Below are positions 1 to 6,682 of a stretch of 11,445 nt of DNA, piece by piece. Source of the stretch: CAG-791 sp045117315 (GTDB lineage Bacteria; Bacillota; Clostridia; Lachnospirales; Lachnospiraceae); the NCBI GenBank assembly GCA_045117315.1, contig JBGUNJ010000217.1:1-11445 (forward strand), read 5' to 3'. Every line of letters starts with the position of its first letter. The first letter of the stretch is position 1. The position numbers and the translations under genes are program-made. The notes below the pieces were generated by a model that worked only from the letters and a program-made list of their open reading frames with translations, was not told the DNA's origin and did no database searches.

Positions 1-63
1 CGAGGATTGAGCGAGAGCGTGTCCAAGGTGTTTGTGCATATTGACGAGACGGATTATCTTTAA
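1..63 (+). CDS. 3' end of an upstream gene, product unknown
   Basis: Frame 1 is open from the first base and ends at TAA 61-63. The visible tail is RGLSESVSKVFVHIDETDYL. The ...VFVHID... ending resembles the last beta strand of the cytoplasmic domain of cation-diffusion-facilitator transporters (a VHV-type strand close to the C terminus). Twenty residues are too few to assign a family, so this is only a suggestion. The next gene starts 42 bases later on the same strand with its own strong ribosome binding site, and no terminator lies between, so read-through from this gene is possible. Confidence 0.5.
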   Translation, partial: RGLSESVSKVFVHIDETDYL

Positions 64-105
64 CCACCTTTTGACCCCGACATCATACAAATCCGGAGGT
101 CTTAC

Positions 106-897
106 ATGTACAAGCTAATCTGCCGAAACCTGTTCACTGTTCTTCTGTGCCTGCTCTTCACATTTGCCGCGCCTGCAGCAGCTGCAGCGCAGACACAGCC
201 CTGCACAGAGCCAGCATCTGCCGCTTCCTCTCTTCGCAGAACCCTCCCGGCTCCGGGTGTCTATGCAAAGAGCGGCCGGCTGATCAAGAAAGGGAACCGG
301 ATCCGGTATAAACGTTCCAGCGGAAAATATCTCCGCAGCTCATGGAAAACTATCCACGGAAAGACCTACTACTTTATGAAAAACACCTATGCTGTAAAAG
401 GTTTTCAGAAGATAGGGGGAAAGGTCTACTTCTTCAACCGACACGGCGTTCTGCAGCGAAAGAGCCAGTATGTCTCCGGAAAAAAGCTCAGAGTCTACAA
501 AAACGGAGTCGTGCACTCCTACGGCGGAAGGCGCTATAATGTCAGGAAAACAAAAGGGCAGCAGGTTGTCGACTATGCCTGCAGGTTTATCGGAACCCCT
601 TACAAATGGGGCGGCTCAAGCCTGACAAAAGGCGTTGACTGTTCCGGCTTTGTCATGTCGGTCTACGCGCATTTCGGCATTTATCTTCCCCACTACGACG
701 CCTCGATCCGCAAGTGCGGCAGAGAAGTTTCCAGTCTGTCCAAAGCATTGCCGGGAGATGTCATCTGCTACAAAGGCCACGTTGCGATCTATATGGGAAA
801 TAACAGGATCGTCCATTCCACCAGCAGCCATTCCGGAGTCTGCATCGGCAATAACGCACAGTATACGCGGATCCTCTCTATCCGGAGATTCTTCTGA
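106..897 (+). CDS. Secreted NlpC/P60 cell-wall endopeptidase with glucan/choline-binding-like repeats
   Basis: This is a 263-residue exported protein. Residues 1-29 form a signal peptide: basic start, hydrophobic LFTVLLCLLFTF, then an Ala-rich AxA-type cleavage region with no lipobox. Residues about 55-140 contain degenerate aromatic/Gly repeats (HGKTYYF, GGKVYFFNRHGVLQ, GKKLRVYKNGV) of the type found in cell-wall/choline-binding repeats, but with only one Trp. Residues about 150-263 are an NlpC/P60 cysteine peptidase domain, with catalytic Cys179 (GVDCSGF), His225 (GHVAIYMG) and His237 (VHSTS) as the likely third member. Family members cleave peptidoglycan stem peptides, typically next to D-Glu/iso-Gln. 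The start is supported by CCGGAGGT at 93-100. The catalytic residues are all present, so the enzyme is probably active. The wall ligand of the repeats is unknown. Confidence 0.93.
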   Translation: MYKLICRNLFTVLLCLLFTFAAPAAAAAQTQPCTEPASAASSLRRTLPAPGVYAKSGRLIKKGNRIRYKRSSGKYLRSSWKTIHGKTYYFMKNTYAVKGFQKIGGKVYFFNRHGVLQRKSQYVSGKKLRVYKNGVVHSYGGRRYNVRKTKGQQVVDYACRFIGTPYKWGGSSLTKGVDCSGFVMSVYAHFGIYLPHYDASIRKCGREVSSLSKALPGDVICYKGHVAIYMGNNRIVHSTSSHSGVCIGNNAQYTRILSIRRFF

Positions 898-978
898 TCC
901 CCTCCGGGGTTCTTCCCCGACAGTTTCGGATTTGCGAATCAATCCGAAAATAACAGTGTCATAAATTCTAATGAAAAC

Positions 979-1155
979 AGGGCAGAAGCAGCAATGCCGC
1001 CCTCTGCCATCGACCGGCCTGTGTCCGCCGCAAGGTATAAAACGCATTTACACGGGCGGTGTCAACAGGGCAGAGGCATCCACGCCGCCCTCTGCCATCC
1101 CGCGTGCCGCCATTCGCTGTCAGGCGAAAGATACCCTGCGGCGGCCATAGAATAA
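979..1155. repeat. Modular hairpin repeat, order Y-X-Y plus a decayed X (family also at 9964-10100)
   Basis: The segment 898-1423 between two converging genes has no convincing gene. It holds alternating modules. Y (979-1020) starts AGGGCAGA and has GCCGCCCTCTGCC in the middle. X (1021-1066) starts GTGTCCGCCGCAAGG and ends ACACGGGCGGTGTCAAC. A second Y runs from 1067 to about 1103, followed by a decayed X-like stretch up to the A-tract at 1154. The same modules occur as X-Y-X at 9964-10100. X contains a TCCGCC-GCAA-GGCGGA hairpin in the better-preserved copies, and Y can fold GGGCAGAG against CCCTCTGCC. No coding frame is conserved between the copies. This is best read as an intergenic interspersed element. 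Confidence 0.7.
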
Positions 1156-1222
1156 AAAAAGACCCGCAAACTGATCCTGATCCATTCATCATCGATCACA
1201 GTTTCGGGCCTTTTCTTTTTAT
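1153..1222. terminator. Bidirectional rho-independent terminator between convergent genes
   Basis: The left arm GACCCGCAAACTGAT (1161-1175) pairs with ATCACAGTTTCGGGCC (1195-1210) with small mismatches. An A-tract (1154-1160) lies on the left and TTTTCTTTTTATT (1211-1223) on the right, so a U-run follows the hairpin whichever strand is transcribed. It can end the 106-897 transcript. It can also end the minus-strand 1424-2314 transcript, including that gene's -1-frame extension, which stops at 1299. Confidence 0.75.
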
Positions 1223-1298
1223 TTATACGTTATCTTTATACGATATCTGCTCTTTACATTATCCGCGCCTTTTTACACAGAATCCACACTTCGTCAGG

Positions 1299-1436
1299 TC
1301 AGCGCTTTGCGCTGAAACGGGACAGATTTTTTTCTGCCTCGCCCGACAGTCCTGATTCCTTTTTTTCTTTAAGCTCTTTTAGTTCTTTAAGTCCTTTTAG
1401 TTCTTTAAGCCCTTTTAGTTCTTTTATTTCTTTTTT
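1299..1436 (-). other. Slippery heptamer A_AAA_AAG and -1-frame C-terminal extension with LKELKG repeats
   Basis: On the minus strand the end of the 1424-2314 gene reads GCA AAA GAA AAA AAG AAA TAA. The last A of GAA plus AAA AAG (plus-strand 1436-1430) is the canonical -1 slippery heptamer A_AAA_AAG in the correct zero-frame phase. A -1 slip there bypasses the stop at 1426-1424. It opens 42 further codons, EIKELKGLKELKG followed by LKELKELKEKKES and a GLSGEAEKNLSRFSAKR tail, ending at TGA 1301-1299. The tail sits directly upstream of the terminator at 1222-1153. I see no strong Shine-Dalgarno-like stimulator upstream and no obvious stable hairpin just downstream. A one-base loss from the A-tract (mutation, phase variation or assembly error) is therefore an equally good explanation. 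Confidence 0.45.
1365..1430 (-). repeat. 18-bp tandem repeat, three units plus a partial
   Basis: On the plus strand, units of TTCTTTAAGNYCTTTTAG lie at 1365-1382, 1383-1400 and 1401-1418, with a partial decayed unit at 1419-1430. They differ only at the two middle positions. The unit is six codons long. On the minus strand, in the -1 frame relative to the upstream gene, it encodes LKELKG/LKELKE. In the annotated zero frame it contains a stop in every unit. Such codon-length repeats usually expand inside coding sequence, which suggests that the -1 frame is or was translated. Confidence 0.85.
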
Positions 1437-2314
1437 TCTTTTGCGGATTTGGCTTCTTCGGGAAGTATGATAATCAGGTCGGAATTGACGTCTTTGATCG
1501 TTGCCCTTACCTTGCAGTCGTAAACTGACATATCGTCCCCTTTCAGGGCCTTAGTAAGATCCGCGTACAGTCCGATCACGGATATCCCTTTGTCCAGAGT
1601 CAGTATATACTCGCCTTTTTCCAGTTCGGAATCGTCCAGACCCATATCTGCCAATGCTTCAGTACCTGAGCCGGTGACTTCATCCAGATCATCTTTATCG
1701 AGCTCCATTACAGCTGCATAAGAGCCCGAAGCGGGATCTTTATACACTTCTCTGATCTTCTCCGGGGCAAGGAAAGGAATCGCTGTATCCATACTGCCGG
1801 TCTTCTCCTTAGCCCGGTATGTCCATCCTTCCGTCTCTCCGAAAGTAGTTGTCTTCCTGTATTCGCGCCTGGCTTTTTTGTCAGTATAAGAGAGAGTATT
1901 TACTTCACCGGAAAACAGAAATATAGATACTTTAATATCACATTCCGCCATAGACATGGCGTCGGCTTCACTTTCTCCGAATACGGCATCCGCATCGGCC
2001 TTCACATCCATTTTATTGCCGCCGAGCTGTTTGACCGGCATATTTGCCTTCATCTTTATCTTTGCTGTTCCGTTGTAATCGTAGATCACATCTGACGAGT
2101 ATTTTTTGCCCAGCGCAGCGGCCAGTTCTTTTTCCTCTTCTTCACTCAGCAGGGTGAGTCCCTCAGTGCTTTCGATCAGCTCGCCCTCACCGACAAGCCG
2201 GTCAGACACCTCAAATGTCTCTTTTGCCTGTGCGGAAACAGGGCCGAAGGCTCCAAGTACCATCACCGATGCCAATAATACTGAAAAAATTCCCGCGGAA
2301 CGTTTCATACGCAT
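1424..2314 (-). CDS. Secreted protein of unknown function, LolA/LppX-like in style
   Basis: The product has 296 residues from ATG 2314. GGAGGTG (2324-2330) lies 9 bases upstream, so this start is preferred to any start further upstream towards 2440. Residues 1-30 are a Sec signal peptide (MRMKRSAGIF..., hydrophobic core, AQA-KE cleavage near residue 30) with no lipobox Cys. The mature protein is acidic and rich in alternating beta strands (VIYDYNGTAKIKMKANM, EVNTLSYTDKKARREYRKTT). It ends with YDCKVRATIKDVNSDLIIIL-PEEAKSA. That ending resembles clostridial secreted beta-sheet domains of the DUF6612/LolA-like class, where a 'd.n..i.iPeea' strand closes the fold. No catalytic motif is visible. 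The gene ends in a Lys-rich AKEKKK tail over a slippery A-tract, so the real C terminus may be longer. The assignment as a secreted protein is firm; the fold is inferred. Confidence 0.85.
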   Translation of the reverse strand: MRMKRSAGIFSVLLASVMVLGAFGPVSAQAKETFEVSDRLVGEGELIESTEGLTLLSEEEEKELAAALGKKYSSDVIYDYNGTAKIKMKANMPVKQLGGNKMDVKADADAVFGESEADAMSMAECDIKVSIFLFSGEVNTLSYTDKKARREYRKTTTFGETEGWTYRAKEKTGSMDTAIPFLAPEKIREVYKDPASGSYAAVMELDKDDLDEVTGSGTEALADMGLDDSELEKGEYILTLDKGISVIGLYADLTKALKGDDMSVYDCKVRATIKDVNSDLIIILPEEAKSAKEKKK

Positions 2315-2374
2315 TTCTTTTTTCACCTCCGAATATATTCTGTAATACTTGTGGATATGAGCAGGTGCCCGCAG

Positions 2375-2397
2375 ACATGTATGATTAAACACGCATT
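2375..2397. repeat. Short dispersed repeat, copy 1
   Basis: The segment reads ACATGTATGATTAAACACG followed by CATT. It matches 9806-9829 with one substitution and one inserted base, and its first part also recurs at 9866-9879. It lies in the 5' intergenic region of the minus-strand secreted-protein gene and is followed at once by a stem-loop at 2393-2425. It does not correspond to a codon-preserving repeat. Confidence 0.5.
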
Positions 2398-2425
2398 GCT
2401 CCGCGCTTTGGCGCTCTCGCAATGC
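2393..2425. other. Stem-loop in the divergent intergenic region
   Basis: GCATTGC (2393-2399) pairs perfectly with GCAATGC (2419-2425). Inside it GCGC (2403-2406) can pair with GCGC (2411-2414) around a TTTG loop. There is no U-run, so it is not a standard terminator. The divergent region 2315-2772, between the secreted-protein gene and the AraC-type gene, contains no gene I can support. It holds this stem-loop, a G+C-rich patch at 2440-2480 and the GTCCG motif cluster at 2538-2606. Confidence 0.5.
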
Positions 2426-2537
2426 TCCACACATTCGCACCCCGCCCCGCAGCGGCCGCCCCGGCAGCCCTGCGCTGCTCTGTGCTCATAAACAAATATG
2501 AACGTCTCTTGAAATAGCTTGATTTTTTTTCAGCCTT

Positions 2538-2606
2538 GGACGTATGATTAGGGTTGAACGTCCGGAAGATGTCCGCAGATGTCCGAAATGTCCAAAATAC
2601 CCGGAC
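2538..2606. promoter_or_regulatory. Candidate operator: cluster of GTCCG half-sites upstream of the AraC-type gene
   Basis: GTCCG occurs at 2560-2564, 2571-2575 and 2581-2585, with GTCCA at 2590-2594. The starts are 9 to 11 bases apart, about one helical turn each. An inverted copy CGGAC lies at 2602-2606. GGACGT (2538-2543) and ACGTCC (2558-2563) form a perfect six-base inverted repeat. Phased direct half-sites suit AraC-family proteins, whose two HTH motifs read successive major grooves on one face. The array ends about 165 bases before the regulator's start codon. The regulatory role is inferred. Confidence 0.4.
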
Positions 2607-2772
2607 AGGTTTGTTTCTGCAGCCTCTCTCCCCGCCGTTTTTTCGCGCTGGCTATATTGTATCTTTTGTCAGCCCATGAAACAAGATGGTCGGAACACTT
2701 TTTATTCTTCTTTTTCATCCACTGTTCCGCCGGTCATTTTTTTCATAAAACCTTTGGAGGTATTATTTTTAT

Positions 2773-3729
2773 ATGCTTTTGAAGTCACGTATCAGTACAG
2801 GAAAAGAACAGCAGGAAATCCTGCCTATGGACATGGTGTCCTTCCCTTATGTCTGCTCAACGACCAGACTGGACTGCTGCCCGGACAACCCCGTCCCCTG
2901 GCACTGGCACAACGTATTTGAAATCGACTATGTCACGAAAGGGGAGCTCTCCTGGCAGACTCCTGACAACACATATCTGGTAAGCGCAGGAGAAGTGAAT
3001 TTCCTCAACTCGGGAATCCTGCACACCTGTTCCGCGATCGGGAGCACCCCCTGCGAGTATTACACGATCCTGTTCGACATGCATTTTCTGTCAGGAATGT
3101 ACAACAGCGTTTATGAAGAGAAGTATTTTCTCCCTCTCATGCACAACAACAGTCTTCCTTTCTGGCACTTCAAACCCGATTCGCTGCGCCACCTCAAGAT
3201 GACCGAACTCATTCTGCGGGCGGTCGAACTGAGCCGCAAAGAGCCTTATGGATATGAATTCAAGATCCGCAGTCTGCTCAGTGACTTCTGGCTGATGCTG
3301 CTCGAGGACACAAAGGATATCAAGCCAACCGCTGCTCCCATTAACAGCGTGGACACAGAGCGCATGAAGCTCATGACTCAATTCATCAAAGAACACTGCA
3401 GCGAGAAGCTCTCTCTGGAAGATATCGCCGGGTCCGCCGGTATCAGTACGCGCGAGTGCACCCGCTGTTTCCAGCGATGCATCAACACCTCGCCCAATGT
3501 CTTTCTCACCCAGACCCGGGTGCGCATGGCTGCCGACCAGCTTGCGGGGACTTCCAAAAGCATCATAGAGATCAGCGAGGACTGCGGATTCAGCTCCCCC
3601 AGTTATTTCGCAAAGGTTTTCCGCGAAATGATGGGCTGCACTCCCAAGGATTACCGTGAAAAAGACGGAGGCGGAGAAGTCCCCTGGTACTACTCGGAGC
3701 AGTTCAGCCAGATTGTCCGGCGCAAATGA
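2773..3729 (+). CDS. AraC-family transcriptional regulator with N-terminal cupin sensor
   Basis: The protein has 318 residues. An N-terminal cupin-like sensor occupies about 25-105, with the characteristic WHWHN (43-47) and a ...LVSAGEVNFLNSGILHTC strand pair (69-86). A helical linker follows. The C-terminal AraC DNA-binding domain (about 197-296) has a first HTH at LSLEDIAGSAGISTRECTRC (213-232) and a second at about 263-285, ending with the family signature DCGFSSPSYFAKVFREMMGC. Such proteins bind a small ligand in the cupin and activate nearby genes. The start is supported by GGAGG at 2756-2760, 12 bases away. The gene is followed after 51 bases by mtaD and then ahcY on the same strand, so it probably controls the SAH-recycling operon in which it sits. 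The phased motifs at 2538-2606 are candidate binding sites. The ligand is unknown. Confidence 0.93.
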   Translation: MLLKSRISTGKEQQEILPMDMVSFPYVCSTTRLDCCPDNPVPWHWHNVFEIDYVTKGELSWQTPDNTYLVSAGEVNFLNSGILHTCSAIGSTPCEYYTILFDMHFLSGMYNSVYEEKYFLPLMHNNSLPFWHFKPDSLRHLKMTELILRAVELSRKEPYGYEFKIRSLLSDFWLMLLEDTKDIKPTAAPINSVDTERMKLMTQFIKEHCSEKLSLEDIAGSAGISTRECTRCFQRCINTSPNVFLTQTRVRMAADQLAGTSKSIIEISEDCGFSSPSYFAKVFREMMGCTPKDYREKDGGGEVPWYYSEQFSQIVRRK

Positions 3730-3780
3730 TCCCATGGATCCGGCACCCTGCCGGCACACCTCACGAAAGGAATACTACTA

Positions 3781-5055
3781 TTGAATTATAAAATCCACAA
3801 TGGCCGACTCCTCATTGACGACGGTGAAAAAATATCCGTCCGCCCCGGAGATCTTTATATCCGCGACAGGAAGATCTCCTTTATTCCATTCTCCGAAGAA
3901 GAGACTTTTGAGACCGTGGACGCTAAAGACAGGCTGGTCATGCCCGGGCTGATCAATATGCACACCCATGCCTACATGACCATTATGCGCAACTATGCTG
4001 ACGATGTGCCGTTCACAGACTGGCTTTTTAAGGGTGTCATGCCTGTGGAGGACCGCCTGCCGGCAGAGGCCGCCCGCTGGGCATCTCTGCTGGGATTCAT
4101 CGAGATGATCCGGACGGGGACCACCTGCTTTGTCGATATGCATATGTATCACCGCCAGTCGCCGCTTGCCGCCGGACAGGCAGGCATGCGCGGATACATC
4201 GGGCGCGGGCTGGTCGGAAACGATCTCTTCGAGGAAGGAAACAACAGATTCAGGGAAGCCCTTGAGGAAAAGGCGGAGTTCGAGAGCGACACATTGAAAT
4301 TCATCCTCTCCCCCCACGCGATCTACACCTGCTCGACCACACTTCTGCAGCAGGTCGCGGAGCAGAGCCGGGAGCTCTCCATGCTCAAGCAGATCCACCT
4401 GTCCGAGAGTGTGACCGAGCTCAAAGACTGCCTTGAAAAACACGGCATGACCCCCGTCAGACTGCTGGCCGACATCGGTTTTCTCGATGACAGAACGATC
4501 CTTGCCCACTGCGTTCAGATGCAGGGAGGCGATCTGGACCTCATCCGCGAGAGCGGTGCCGCGATCGTGACAAATCCCGCCAGCAACGCCAAGCTGGGCA
4601 ACGGCTTTGCCCCCGTGGCAGACATGCTCGGCAAAAAGATCAACCTCTGCATCGGGACAGACGGAACTGCCAGCAACAATACATTAAATATGTTCCGGGA
4701 GCTGGGACTCCTCTCTCTGATCCACAAAGGAATCGCGCACGATCCCGCCGCCCTTCCCGCTGAGACCGCGGTCAGGGCCGCAACCGTCAACGCCGCCAAA
4801 GCCCTTCATATGGAAGACAGGCTGGGAGTCATCCGCGAGGGCGCCTGCGCAGATCTCATTTTCCTTGACCTGCGCGAGCCATCCCTTTTCCCCGGAAATA
4901 ACATCCTCTCCTCGCTCTGCTATTCCGCCAACGGCTCTGAGGTGGAATCGGTCATGATCGACGGCAGATTCGTGATGAAAAACCGCGAGATGCTCACGAT
5001 CGACACCGAGCAGGTTTATTACGAGGTTCAAAAGGCTGCTGACCTTTACCTGTGA
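3781..5055 (+). CDS. mtaD: 5'-methylthioadenosine/S-adenosylhomocysteine deaminase
   Basis: This is a 424-residue amidohydrolase-superfamily deaminase. The start is TTG, with AAAGGA (3766-3771) 9 bases upstream. Metal and catalytic residues are all visible: HxH His61/His63 (NMHTHAYM), His206 and Glu209 (QIHLSES), His243 (LAHCV) and Asp294 (IGTDGTASNN). His179 (SPHAIYTCS) and the GYIGRG Arg142 region fit the substrate-binding positions of characterised MTA/SAH deaminases. The reaction is hydrolytic removal of the adenine 6-amino group from SAH or MTA, giving S-inosylhomocysteine or methylthioinosine and ammonia, in the cytoplasm. Its neighbours are an AraC regulator upstream and an AhcY-family hydrolase 107 bases downstream, which points to SAH rather than guanine or chlorohydrolase chemistry. 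Deamination of adenosine released by the AhcY-type enzyme is another possibility. Confidence 0.9.
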   Translation: MNYKIHNGRLLIDDGEKISVRPGDLYIRDRKISFIPFSEEETFETVDAKDRLVMPGLINMHTHAYMTIMRNYADDVPFTDWLFKGVMPVEDRLPAEAARWASLLGFIEMIRTGTTCFVDMHMYHRQSPLAAGQAGMRGYIGRGLVGNDLFEEGNNRFREALEEKAEFESDTLKFILSPHAIYTCSTTLLQQVAEQSRELSMLKQIHLSESVTELKDCLEKHGMTPVRLLADIGFLDDRTILAHCVQMQGGDLDLIRESGAAIVTNPASNAKLGNGFAPVADMLGKKINLCIGTDGTASNNTLNMFRELGLLSLIHKGIAHDPAALPAETAVRAATVNAAKALHMEDRLGVIREGACADLIFLDLREPSLFPGNNILSSLCYSANGSEVESVMIDGRFVMKNREMLTIDTEQVYYEVQKAADLYL

Positions 5056-5162
5056 CAGGCGCCCTTGCCGGGGCATCACTTCGCTTTAATCATCGTTTTT
5101 AATCACACATGGCTGCGGGCATCCATCCACGGCCACAAGAATAAATATATGGAGACCACAAT

Positions 5163-6404
5163 ATGAGTATTATCCGAGACGCATCTCTCGCACCTTCAGG
5201 ACACAAAAAAATCGATTGGGTCCGCTCCCACATGCCTGCCCTCTCAGAAATAGAAAGGCGTTTTGAAAAGGAAAAACCTTTCAAGGGACTCCGGATCGCC
5301 ATCTCCGTTCACCTGGAGGCAAAGACTGCCAACCTGGGCCTGGTCCTGCAGAAGGGCGGGGCGGAAGTCTTCCTGACCGGCTGCAATCCCCTGTCCACTC
5401 AGGATGACGTGGCTGCCGCAATCGCCGAAAGAGGTGTCGGGACTTTCGGCAAATACGGCGTTTCCCCTCAGGAATATGAGGATCTCCTGGCAGCGACCCT
5501 TGCCTGCCATCCTCACCTGATCGTGGATGACGGCGGAGACCTCATCAACCTGCTCGGCGGCCGCTGCAAAGACTATGCGGATCAGCTCATCGGAGGCTGC
5601 GAGGAGACTACGACCGGAATCCACCGTCTCAGGGCCCGCGAGCGCGAAGGCATCCTGCCCTGCACCATGATGGCTGTCAATGACGCAAAGGCGAAACATT
5701 ACTATGACAATAAATACGGCACCGGCCAATCCGTCTGGACCGCGATCATGGATACCACCAACCTGATTGTCGCCGGGAAGACAGTCGTTGTCGCCGGCTA
5801 CGGCTGGTGCGGCAAGGGTGTCGCCATGCGCGCCAAGGGTATGGGCGCCAACGTCGTCATCACCGAAGTCGACCCCTTTAAGGCCCTCGACGCCACCATG
5901 GACGGCTTCCGCATCATGAAAATGGATGACGCCGCCCGCATCGGCGATTTCTTCATCACTGTCACCGGCTGCAAGGACGTCATCGTCTCCAGGCACTTCG
6001 AAGTGATGAAAGACAATGCCATCCTCTGCAACGCGGGACACTTCGACTGCGAGGTGGACGTCGCGGCGCTCAGCCGCATGGCTGTCTCATCCGAAGAACG
6101 CAGAAAGAACATCGTGGGCTATACCCTCAAAGACGGCCGCACCCTCAATGTCCTGGGAGAAGGCCGGCTGGTCAACCTGGCCTGCGGCATGGGCCATCCC
6201 GCGGAGATCATGGACATGTCCTTTGCCGTCCAGGCCCTGAGCCTGAAATGGCTGGTCGACCACAGGAATGAGCTGACCCTCAGGGTATACGACGTGCCGG
6301 AATCCATCGACGACGAAATCGGCAGATACAAGCTCGCCGCCATGAACATCGAAATCGATGAACTCACCCCCGAACAGAAGGCATACCTGTCCGGATGGGC
6401 ATGA
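5163..6404 (+). CDS. ahcY: Adenosylhomocysteinase-family enzyme, possibly S-inosylhomocysteine hydrolase
   Basis: This 413-residue NAD-dependent hydrolase starts at ATG 5163 with GGAGA 7 bases upstream. Core residues of the family are present: His50 (human His55), Asp123 in DDGGDL, Glu148 in EETTTGIH, Lys178 and Asp182 in NDAKAKHYYDN, the NAD motif GYGWCGKG (212-219) with acidic Glu235, His293 in GHFDCEVD and His345 in GMGHP. It is the short form: it lacks the roughly 40-residue insertion of many proteobacterial enzymes and ends LTPEQKAYLSGWA without the PDHYRY tail. The adenine-contact segment reads HLEAKT (50-55), while canonical enzymes have HMT(V/I)(E/Q)T. Thr57 is therefore Glu and Glu/Gln59 is Lys. 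Beside mtaD, this supports hydrolysis of S-inosylhomocysteine to inosine and homocysteine. Classical SAH hydrolase activity remains possible. Confidence 0.9.
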   Translation: MSIIRDASLAPSGHKKIDWVRSHMPALSEIERRFEKEKPFKGLRIAISVHLEAKTANLGLVLQKGGAEVFLTGCNPLSTQDDVAAAIAERGVGTFGKYGVSPQEYEDLLAATLACHPHLIVDDGGDLINLLGGRCKDYADQLIGGCEETTTGIHRLRAREREGILPCTMMAVNDAKAKHYYDNKYGTGQSVWTAIMDTTNLIVAGKTVVVAGYGWCGKGVAMRAKGMGANVVITEVDPFKALDATMDGFRIMKMDDAARIGDFFITVTGCKDVIVSRHFEVMKDNAILCNAGHFDCEVDVAALSRMAVSSEERRKNIVGYTLKDGRTLNVLGEGRLVNLACGMGHPAEIMDMSFAVQALSLKWLVDHRNELTLRVYDVPESIDDEIGRYKLAAMNIEIDELTPEQKAYLSGWA

Positions 6405-6444
6405 GAAATCCCCCCGGAAATAAACGGTTTAAATATTCAATGTA

Positions 6445-6517
6445 CAAAAAACAGAGAGCCAGGCCTCTGATCTTTACAACAGATCAGACAGAACCTCCGG
6501 CTCTCTGTTTTTATTTA
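6445..6517. terminator. Bidirectional rho-independent terminator after ahcY
   Basis: ACAGAGAGCC (6451-6460) pairs with GGCTCTCTGT (6499-6508), and inside it TCTGATC (6466-6472) pairs with GATCAGA (6482-6488). A-tract 6446-6451 and T-tract 6508-6512 flank the stem, so it works in both directions. It closes the araC-mtaD-ahcY operon and can also stop transcription of the converging deacetylase gene. Confidence 0.88.
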
Positions 6518-6537
6518 TTTTATGACGCGATTTCTGT

Positions 6538-6666
6538 GCTTCCGCCGTGGAATACTCGCGGCTCGCAGGGCCGGCTGACCGGGGCCTGCATTTTCACCGC
6601 TCAGCGCCTGCAGCTTCCGCCGCGGAATACTCGCGGCTCGCAGGGCCGGCTGACCGGGCCTGCATT
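6538..6666. repeat. Direct repeat of about 55 bp, two copies, each with a hairpin
   Basis: Copies at 6538-6592 and 6613-6666 start 75 bases apart and differ by one substitution (GCCGTGG against GCCGCGG) and one G in a G-run. Each begins GCTTCCGCCG and contains GAATACTCGCGGCTC. Each carries a near-perfect hairpin GCAGGGCCGG-CTGA-CCGGGCCTGC. The pair sits between the operon terminator and the stop codon of the deacetylase gene. The near identity indicates recent duplication or gene conversion. No U-run follows, so these hairpins are not ordinary terminators. Confidence 0.85.
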
Positions 6667-6682
6667 GAAGTATTCTTCCTTT

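Noticed and set aside
2315..2440. N-terminal extension of the secreted-protein gene to an upstream ATG
   Set aside because: The upstream ATG lacks a ribosome binding site and would bury the signal peptide; GGAGGTG 9 bases before 2314 decides the start.
3091..3759. Minus-strand open frame opposite the AraC-type gene
   Set aside because: It is a shadow of the AraC-type gene with no family features of its own.
5056..5162. SAH or SAM riboswitch in front of ahcY
   Set aside because: The gap has no recognisable conserved core or expected pairing for a known SAH/SAM riboswitch class, and the gap before mtaD is too short.
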